Source of the DNA: JAAYYM01 sp964631375
Lineage (GTDB): Bacteria > Bacillota > Clostridia > Lachnospirales > Lachnospiraceae
Length of the DNA stretch: 64,000 nucleotides
Reading direction: 5' to 3'
Assembly: GCA_964631375.1 (NCBI GenBank)
Contig: CAZVYQ010000004.1
Coordinates: forward strand, 28,921 to 92,920
Within the stretch, counting starts at the first letter, position 1; each line of letters begins with the position of its first letter. The translations under genes and the position numbers were made by a program. Of this stretch, positions 58,335 to 64,000 are shown in pieces. The notes beneath the pieces were generated by a model that was not told the DNA's origin, ran no database searches, and was given only the letters and a program-made list of their open reading frames with translations.

Positions 58335-59635
58335 ACATGATAGACTTTGAAAAATATGATCGGGCGATCGAGAAAACATATTATAAAAAGCTTGGGAAAG
58401 TGGTCAATGTAATTGGCCTGACAATAGAATCCATCGGACCGGACGCAAAGCTAAGTGATCTATGCCAGATCACGACAGAGGACGGCAGAACGATCATGGC
58501 TGAGGTGACGGGCTTTAAGGACAACAAAACACTGCTCATGCCATATGAAAATACCGAAGGAATTGCCCTTGGATGTATGATTGAGAATCTGGGCTATCCA
58601 CTTTCCGTTCAGGTAGGAGATCAGTTATTGGGCAAGACCCTGGACGGCTTTGGAAATCCATCAGATGGTGAAGAACTGCATACCAATCTGACCTATTCCG
58701 TAGAGGCTCCGCCTCCTGATCCAATGGAGCGTGTCATTATTGATTCAGTACTTCCGCTGGGAGTCAAGGCAGTGGATGGACTCATGACCGTCGGCAAGGG
58801 ACAGAGAATCGGAATTTTTGCAGGCTCCGGAGTAGGAAAGAGTACACTGCTTGGTATGTTTGCAAGAAATACCAAAGCAGATATCAACGTCATCGCACTC
58901 ATCGGAGAGCGTGGGCGTGAGGTAAGAGAATTTATCGAAAGGGATCTGGGTGAGGAAGGCATGAGGCGATCCATAGTGGTTGTGGCAACCTCGGACAAGC
59001 CTGCGATCCTACGAAATAAGGCAGCCAAGACGGCGACTGCAATTGCAGAGTATTTTAGGGATCAGGGAAAGGATGTCCTGCTGATGATGGACTCTCTGAC
59101 CCGTTTTTCTATGGCACAAAGAGAGATCGGACTGGCAGGCGGAGAACCTCCTGTAACGAGAGGGTATCCACCGAGCGTGTATGCAGAGATGCCAAAACTG
59201 TTAGAGAGAGCAGGAAACTCGTCAGTCGGTTCCATAACAGGTCTGTATACAGTATTGGTAGATGGAGATGACTTCAACGAACCGATCACGGATACGGCAA
59301 GAAGCATTTTGGACGGACACATCATGCTGAGCAGAAAGCTGGGGCATAAAAATCATTATCCTGCAATCGATGTACTACAGAGCATTTCGCGTTGTATGTC
59401 ACAGATCGCAACCAAGGAACACAAGGCGGTAGCGGGAAAACTTAAAAATGTACTGGCAACCTATACAGAAGCAGAGGATCTGATTAACATCGGAGCATAT
59501 AAATCAGGAGCAAATCCCAATATTGATTTTGCAATTGCCAAAATCGATGCAGTCAACGAGTTTCTGATGCAGGGAGTAGATGAAAAATTTACCTTTGATG
59601 AGGTGGTTTCTCTTTTAGAGGGGATATTTGCATAG
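58331..59635 (+). CDS. fliI: Flagellum-specific ATPase FliI
   Basis: A 434-residue hexameric ATPase that energises flagellar protein export. Visible motifs are Walker A AGSGVGKSTLLGMFARN, LIGERGREVREFIERDLGEE, Walker B VLLMMDSLTRFSMAQREIGL and the family hallmark PPVTRGYPPSVYAEMPKLLE. Length is standard. The ATG overlaps the fliH stop by ATGA. Confidence 0.97.
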   Translation: MNMIDFEKYDRAIEKTYYKKLGKVVNVIGLTIESIGPDAKLSDLCQITTEDGRTIMAEVTGFKDNKTLLMPYENTEGIALGCMIENLGYPLSVQVGDQLLGKTLDGFGNPSDGEELHTNLTYSVEAPPPDPMERVIIDSVLPLGVKAVDGLMTVGKGQRIGIFAGSGVGKSTLLGMFARNTKADINVIALIGERGREVREFIERDLGEEGMRRSIVVVATSDKPAILRNKAAKTATAIAEYFRDQGKDVLLMMDSLTRFSMAQREIGLAGGEPPVTRGYPPSVYAEMPKLLERAGNSSVGSITGLYTVLVDGDDFNEPITDTARSILDGHIMLSRKLGHKNHYPAIDVLQSISRCMSQIATKEHKAVAGKLKNVLATYTEAEDLINIGAYKSGANPNIDFAIAKIDAVNEFLMQGVDEKFTFDEVVSLLEGIFA

Positions 59636-59669
59636 CATCTGCCGGATATCATTGTAGGGAGAGACTGAT

Positions 59670-60119
59670 ATGTCTAAATTTCGATATCGGATGCAGAATA
59701 TATTAGATGTCAAGAGCAAGCTGGAGGAGCAGGCGAGATTAGAGTTTGCACTGGCCAATCGGGCACTGATGGAGGAGGAAGAAAAACTCCAAAAGCTGAT
59801 TGATCGGAAGAAGGCATACGAGGCTGAAATCGTCAGGCTCTTACACGAAAAGCTTAGGCTGGAAAAGATCAGAGAGAACGAGCAGGCTTCAAAGACAATG
59901 GACACCCTGATTGCAACGCAAAGGCTTCAGGTCAAGGCAGCGGAACGTAAGGTAGAACAGGCACGTCTGAAGCTGCAGGAGGTTATGCAGGAGAGGAAGA
60001 CACACGAAAAACTGCGTGAACACGCATTTGAAGAATTTGTACAGGAAGAGAATGCGAGAGAGAGCAAGGAAATCGACGAATTGACCAGTTATCGCTATGG
60101 ACTCAAGGAACAGGAATAA
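59670..60119 (+). CDS. fliJ: Flagellar export chaperone FliJ
   Basis: A 149-residue, almost wholly coiled-coil protein (FRYRMQNILDVKSKLEEQAR at the start, then heptad-rich to the end), matching FliJ in length and position. FliJ fits inside the FliI ring and couples it to FlhA. GTAGGGAGAG precedes the ATG. Sequence conservation in this family is low, so position in the operon is an important part of the call. Confidence 0.9.
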   Translation: MSKFRYRMQNILDVKSKLEEQARLEFALANRALMEEEEKLQKLIDRKKAYEAEIVRLLHEKLRLEKIRENEQASKTMDTLIATQRLQVKAAERKVEQARLKLQEVMQERKTHEKLREHAFEEFVQEENARESKEIDELTSYRYGLKEQE

Positions 60120-60140
60120 AAGTACGATGAGGTAGGGTAT

Positions 60141-61016
60141 ATGCCATTAGATGAAGATGAGGTAATGGAGGAAGAGCAGGAAAAACCCAAAAAGAAAAAG
60201 CTCTTCGGTAAAAAGAATAAAGATGATAACGGTGAGGGAAGTACAACAGAACTGCCTCCGGTCAGCAATGACCCCTATGACGAAGCAGAGTCAGAGGAAG
60301 AGGGCGGCAGTCTTTCAATTGTACTCATTACATTTTTTATCGTATTGATCTGGCTCGCCATATTGGGGCTCTTGATCAAGCTGGATGTCGGAGGCTTCGG
60401 ATCTTCCGTACTCCGCCCGATTTTGAAGGATGTACCTGTGATTAATAAAATCCTACCGGAAGCAACTGATGAGGAGGTTGCCAAGGATTCTGAATTCAAG
60501 ACATTAGAGGATGCCCTTGAGGAAATCGACCGGTTGAACAAGGAACTGGAACAGGCAAAGCTTGCCGGCGAAAGTGCCGATACGTCAGATAAGGACAACC
60601 AGATCCAGATGCTGAAGGAGGAGATCAAGCGTCTGCAGACCTTTGAGGATAACCAGATCGAATTTCAGAAGATTAAGACGGAGTTTTATGAAGAAGTAGT
60701 CTTTGCGGAGAATGCACCGGATATCTCAGAGTACAAGACCTATTATGAGAGCATTGACCCTGCAACGGCAGAGTATCTGTATAAACAGGTAGTACAACAA
60801 ATCGAGGAAAATGATTTGCTGGATGATTATGTAAGAGCATATTCACAGATGAAGCCAAAACAGGCAGCCGGAATCTTCGAACAGATGCCTGAAAATCTGG
60901 AATTGACAGCAAAGATTCTAAAGGCAATGGATCCGGATGACCGTGCAAAGATCCTGGGAGTCATGGATGCTGAACTAGCCTCCAAGATCACAAAGATCAT
61001 GGATCCGGATAACTGA
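60141..61016 (+). CDS. MotE/YlxF-like flagellar membrane protein
   Basis: A 291-residue protein with a highly charged N-terminal tail (EEQEKPKKKKLFGKKNK), one membrane helix at about residues 56-80 (LSIVLITFFIVLIWLAILGL), a coiled coil (about 120-175) and a C-terminal helical domain (SQMKPKQAAGIFEQMPENLE, LTAKILKAMDPDDRAKIL) resembling the MgtE N-domain-like region of MotE. It occupies the place of ylxF between fliJ and fliK. MotE-type proteins chaperone the stator protein MotC; the role here is inferred from architecture and position. Confidence 0.82.
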   Translation: MPLDEDEVMEEEQEKPKKKKLFGKKNKDDNGEGSTTELPPVSNDPYDEAESEEEGGSLSIVLITFFIVLIWLAILGLLIKLDVGGFGSSVLRPILKDVPVINKILPEATDEEVAKDSEFKTLEDALEEIDRLNKELEQAKLAGESADTSDKDNQIQMLKEEIKRLQTFEDNQIEFQKIKTEFYEEVVFAENAPDISEYKTYYESIDPATAEYLYKQVVQQIEENDLLDDYVRAYSQMKPKQAAGIFEQMPENLELTAKILKAMDPDDRAKILGVMDAELASKITKIMDPDN

Positions 61017-61081
61017 AAAAAGTAATCACAGACTAATGTTTTTTAGCGTTATCTCCGATAATAAAAGTAATAATAACCTTA

Positions 61082-61137
61082 GTCTCTCAAGAGACAGGAT
61101 TATTATAAAGGGACTAAGAAACAGTCCCGTTACCTGT
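61082..61137 (+). other. Structured leader upstream of fliK
   Basis: Nested inverted repeats in the 155-base gap before fliK: GTCTC/GAGAC with a TCAA loop (61082-61095), GGGACT (61110-61115) with AGTCCC (61123-61128), and an outer ACAGG (61094-61098) with CCTGT (61133-61137). The first helix and the outer helix overlap, so they are alternatives. Confidence 0.45.
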
Positions 61138-61171
61138 ACATTGAAAACTGAACATGGAAGGAGGAATTTGA

Positions 61172-62572
61172 ATGACCAGTACACCTGTAACAGACGTGAA
61201 AGCGTATTTTATGAATGTTACAAGCAACGGGCAGAGCAACACAGCTGAAAAAACAGCTGACTTCTCTAAGATGATGGATAGTGCGGCAAGAAAGTCCGAC
61301 GATAATAATCATCTTCGTGTTGCAGATACCCAAAAGAACGGACCGGCTAAGACAGATCAGAAGCTTGATCGCAGTGCAGAGCCAGGCAAGAAAGACCTGG
61401 ATGCAAGTGATAAGGCATCAGACACTCAGGATAGCCGGAAAGTGGAACAGAAACCGGCGCAGGATGATACAGAAACGGTCGAGAACTTTGCAGAAGAAGT
61501 GGATGAAGCGGTTGATAATCTGAAAAAAGCGATTATGGACAAGCTAGGCATTACAGAAGAAGAACTGATAGCTGCAATGCAGACGTTAGGCTTATCACCA
61601 CAGGATCTGTTAAATCCGGATAACCTTATGAGTGTTATGACAGAACTTACAGGAAATGCGGATGCGACAGCACTGTTGACAGATGAGGCATTGTATACAG
61701 ATGTCAAGGAGCTGCAGCAGATGGCAGAGGACTTATCGGGAAACCTAAAAGAACAGTTTCACATGACAGATGAACAGTTCAAAGAGGCACTTAACAAAGC
61801 AGTTGAAGCACTTCCCGAGGCAGGAAAAGAACAGCAGGCAATGACAGCCGTGCCACTCAAGGTAGAGGTTACGACAGATGAGAGTACGAGAACTGCTGAC
61901 GGTATGGCAGAGACACTTGGAGCAAGCGAAGGAACAGATGCAGGAAGAATCATGACTGAAAAGGAAACATCTGCAAACGCCGGACAAGATCGAAATGAAC
62001 AGGGTACAGAGAGCAAGGAAGGGCTATTCCCCACCCCACAGACTGTTACGACACAGACGACAAACAGCGTAGGAGACATCATAGAAACCGTCAGATCGTA
62101 TACCAGTACACAAGGGGAGAACATCATGCGACAGGTTACGGACTACATCAAAGTCAATGTGAGCGAGCAGACATCATCCATAGAGATGCAGCTGCATCCC
62201 GCAAGTCTGGGTACGGTCCACATTCAGATCACAGCAGCAAACGGAAACCTGACAGCACAGCTGGCAGTGCAGAGTGAAGCAGTTAAAGCAGCCATGGAAT
62301 CACAGATGGTACAACTGAAGGATACTCTAAACGAACAGGGAATCAAGGTGGAAGCAGTGGAGGTCACAGTTGCAGAGAACAACATGAATCGCAGCTTTGA
62401 CGGAAGCATGAATGACGAGACACCTGCCAAAGAGGATTTGTCAAGGAGAGGTAACAGACGCAGAATCAATCTGAACGACCTCGAAGGTATCCCCGAGGAT
62501 CTGAGCGAAGAAGAACAACTGGCAGTAGACATGATGGATGTGAACGGAAATAGTGTAGACTACACAGCATAA
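61172..62572 (+). CDS. fliK: Flagellar hook-length control protein FliK
   Basis: A 466-residue FliK. The long N-terminal region is low in hydrophobic residues and repetitive in composition (Asp/Lys/Gln/Thr-rich), as expected for the molecular ruler. The conserved C-terminal domain starts near residue 330 (SIEMQLHPASLGTVHIQITA, NGNLTAQLAVQSEAVKAAME) and ends in an acidic tail. It is secreted and tells FlhB to switch from hook to filament export. AAGGAGGAA lies before ATG 61172. Confidence 0.93.
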   Translation: MTSTPVTDVKAYFMNVTSNGQSNTAEKTADFSKMMDSAARKSDDNNHLRVADTQKNGPAKTDQKLDRSAEPGKKDLDASDKASDTQDSRKVEQKPAQDDTETVENFAEEVDEAVDNLKKAIMDKLGITEEELIAAMQTLGLSPQDLLNPDNLMSVMTELTGNADATALLTDEALYTDVKELQQMAEDLSGNLKEQFHMTDEQFKEALNKAVEALPEAGKEQQAMTAVPLKVEVTTDESTRTADGMAETLGASEGTDAGRIMTEKETSANAGQDRNEQGTESKEGLFPTPQTVTTQTTNSVGDIIETVRSYTSTQGENIMRQVTDYIKVNVSEQTSSIEMQLHPASLGTVHIQITAANGNLTAQLAVQSEAVKAAMESQMVQLKDTLNEQGIKVEAVEVTVAENNMNRSFDGSMNDETPAKEDLSRRGNRRRINLNDLEGIPEDLSEEEQLAVDMMDVNGNSVDYTA

Positions 62573-62606
62573 GAGACACGGAAGTCTACAGAAAGGAGAA
62601 ATACAT

Positions 62607-63452
62607 ATGGCATTAACAGCACCGGTAGTAGATGGTAAGATACAGGATCTGTCGGCATCGTCAGAATCATTATCAAAAACAACCACAAAAAGCAATTCGT
62701 CACTGGATAAGGATGCATTTTTACAGCTTCTGGTGGCACAGATGAAGTATCAGGATCCGTTGGAGCCGACTTCAAACACAGAGTATATATCACAGTTTGC
62801 GACATTCTCGGAACTGGAAGAGATGCAGAATATGAGTTCCGCAATGGATTTATCTAGAGCTTCCAATTTGGTAGGGCAGCAGGTCATCATGAAGGTGACA
62901 TCGGAATCAACCGGTGAGACGACCTATGAGGACGGCAAGGTTGACTATGTGGTATATGAAAACGGAAAGGCATTTCTATCCATAGGCGGTTCACTTTACT
63001 CACTGGATGATCTGGATACAGTAGCAGATGCGGACTACCTGACAGCATATTCACTCGGTACGGAATTTGCATCAGCGATTGCAGCATTACCAACACTCGG
63101 CAATCTCACATCTTCCTATGCTGACGGCTTAGCCAATCTAAGAGAAGTGTATGATGATATGACTCCATATCAAAAGACCTTTATCGCAGCGGATCTATAC
63201 AAGAAGTTCCAGGGCTATGAGGAGAAGATGACAGAACTCTTAAAGACAGATGCAGAGAACTTTAAAACATCGATCAATGAATTGCCGGCAGTATCAGAAC
63301 TGACAGCTGATTATGAGAGTAAACTCAAGGATCTGAGAAAAGAGTATGACAAGATGCCACAGGCACTTAAGGATGCAATCGGCGAGGATCCAATCAACAA
63401 ACTGAAAGAATATGAGACAAAGATGGCAGAGCTAATCGGTACAACAGCATAA
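62607..63452 (+). CDS. flgD: Flagellar hook-cap protein FlgD with C-terminal tandem repeat
   Basis: A 281-residue FlgD, the scaffold for hook assembly. The conserved region is SSLDKDAFLQLLVAQMKYQD with PLEPTSNTEYISQFATFSEL, ending in LSRASNLVGQQVIMKV near residue 97. A short beta-rich part follows to about 145. Unusually, residues 154-214 and 219-279 form two gap-free 61-residue repeats (ALPTLGNLTSSY and ELPAVSELTADY at matching places, LRxxYDxM, KxxxYExKMxEL), with 24 or so identical positions. Such helical repeats recall those of secreted Firmicutes proteins. Confidence 0.92.
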   Translation: MALTAPVVDGKIQDLSASSESLSKTTTKSNSSLDKDAFLQLLVAQMKYQDPLEPTSNTEYISQFATFSELEEMQNMSSAMDLSRASNLVGQQVIMKVTSESTGETTYEDGKVDYVVYENGKAFLSIGGSLYSLDDLDTVADADYLTAYSLGTEFASAIAALPTLGNLTSSYADGLANLREVYDDMTPYQKTFIAADLYKKFQGYEEKMTELLKTDAENFKTSINELPAVSELTADYESKLKDLRKEYDKMPQALKDAIGEDPINKLKEYETKMAELIGTTA

Positions 63453-63481
63453 CGTACACGAAGCAAAGGAGATGAATTCAG

Positions 63482-63883
63482 ATGAAAATCATGAACAATC
63501 AATTTCCTTCCATCGAGCAAGTAACCAATCAGTATCTGCAGGGAAGCAAAAACACAAAAAAGGTCGAAACAGGCGATGGATTATCCTTCGAAGAGATCTT
63601 AAAGCAAAAGCAGATTGGAGAGACAGCAGAACCATTAAAATTTTCCAAGCATGCAGCAAACAGACTCAATGACAGAAACATCGAACTATCGGATGATCAG
63701 CTTGACAGACTGAGTGCAGGCACACAAAAAGCCGGTGAGAAGGGAATCAATGAATCTCTGGTCATCGTAGACAAGCTGGCATTTATCGTGAACGTGAAGA
63801 ACAATACAGTAGTCACTGCGATGGATCAGACAGAAACAAACGAAAATGTATTTACCAATATTGATGGTGCCGTAATCGTATAG
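63482..63883 (+). CDS. Flagellar operon protein of the TIGR02530 type
   Basis: A 133-residue protein found next to flgD and flgE in many Firmicutes (TIGR02530, flagellar operon protein). The C-terminal half has the family pattern LKFSKHAANRLNDRNIELSD, then GINESLVIVDKLAFIVNVKN and NTVVTAMDQ. The N-terminus is variable. The exact function is unknown; a link to hook assembly is inferred from position. An AAAGGAG site precedes ATG 63482; a second ATG at 63491 is also possible. Confidence 0.88.
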   Translation: MKIMNNQFPSIEQVTNQYLQGSKNTKKVETGDGLSFEEILKQKQIGETAEPLKFSKHAANRLNDRNIELSDDQLDRLSAGTQKAGEKGINESLVIVDKLAFIVNVKNNTVVTAMDQTETNENVFTNIDGAVIV

Positions 63884-63972
63884 CCGGACCTTATGGAGGC
63901 TACAGACTCTTGACTGACAGATAGAGTCAGACGGAACATCAACAGAAAAAACTCTAAGGAGGTCATTTCATT

Positions 63973-64000
63973 ATGATGAGATCACTTTTTTCTGGTGTAT
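63973..64000 (+). CDS. flgE: Flagellar hook protein FlgE (3' partial)
   Basis: Only the first nine codons are in the window (MMRSLFSGV), behind a strong AAGGAGGTC ribosome site. The opening residues and the position after the TIGR02530 gene identify it as the start of flgE. Two consecutive ATG codons (63973 and 63976) are possible starts. Confidence 0.8.

Noticed and set aside
61139..61153. TACATTGAAAACTGA string before fliK, similar to sequences flanking rRNA operons
   Set aside because: No rRNA or tRNA sequence is nearby; probably coincidence.
1..64000. CRISPR arrays, tRNA or rRNA genes, insertion sequences, phage genes
   Set aside because: None was recognised on either strand; gene order and composition look like a stable core chromosome.

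Overview
The window looks like a chromosomal segment of a motile, spore-forming anaerobe of the Clostridia, most likely a Lachnospiraceae member. Spore genes (gpr, spoIIP, sigK), the order rpsT/gpr-spoIIP-lepA-hemW and dprA-topA-codY-flgB, a full flagellar gene block, GH36/GH13/GH9 glycosidases and a hydrogenase-like protein all point there. Gene order is mostly that of an ordinary core genome. I see no rRNA, tRNA, phage, insertion sequence or CRISPR array.

Layout. 1-3.9 kb: the 3' part of a DUF2298 membrane protein, a convergent MATE exporter and a DUF975 membrane protein. 4-10 kb: a sugar operon (small membrane protein, GH36 alpha-galactosidase, GPH-type sugar transporter, GH13 alpha-glucosidase) that would import and hydrolyse alpha-galactosides and alpha-glucosides. 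10-12.9 kb: an SPFH/zinc-ribbon protein, then a cobalamin riboswitch that controls a DUF4430 protein and an ECF transporter S component. 12.9-17.6 kb: a PsiE-like protein, an OFA transporter, two very small membrane proteins, a divergent KdpDE-like two-component system and a third small membrane protein; tandem 11-bp repeats suggest that the response regulator controls the small proteins. 17.7-23.3 kb: cysteine synthase-like enzyme, carB, serS. 23.4-25.5 kb: zinc-dependent phospholipase C-like protein and an ECF sigma/anti-sigma pair with its own ECF-type promoter. 25.6-29.3 kb: NYN/OST-HTH protein, Gfo/Idh/MocA oxidoreductase, intracellular GH9 enzyme. 29.3-35 kb: rpsT, gpr, spoIIP, lepA, hemW.

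35-46.5 kb is rich in signalling genes: a large PAS/GGDEF/EAL protein, sigK, an S41 protease, an HD-domain protein, a PilT-like protein without its catalytic ATPase residues, a FIST protein, and a fusion of ferredoxin, FeFe-hydrogenase-like, GGDEF and EAL domains. Both EAL domains keep their catalytic residues while the GGDEF domains are degenerate, so the net effect is probably c-di-GMP breakdown or sensing, next to the motility genes.

46.6-47.7 kb holds a second ECF sigma factor followed by an ECF-type promoter and two small genes whose products carry bacteriocin-type leader motifs (DLEQV followed by GG or AAAG). 47.8-53.3 kb: comM/yifB, dprA, topA, codY. 53.5-64 kb: flgB, flgC, fliE-fliK with a MotE-like gene, flgD, a small flagellar operon protein and the first codons of flgE, read from one sigma-A-like promoter.

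The strongest candidates for undescribed biology are the ECF sigma/leader-peptide cassette, the KdpDE-like system with three microproteins, the hydrogenase-EAL fusion beside a PilT-like pseudo-ATPase, and a FlgD with a C-terminal 61-residue tandem repeat. Several genes (23999 minus, 24205, 29617 minus, 38608, 57471) appear to start at TTG with a strong Shine-Dalgarno sequence; their starts were chosen on that basis. All family assignments come from reading motifs by eye; no database search was run.
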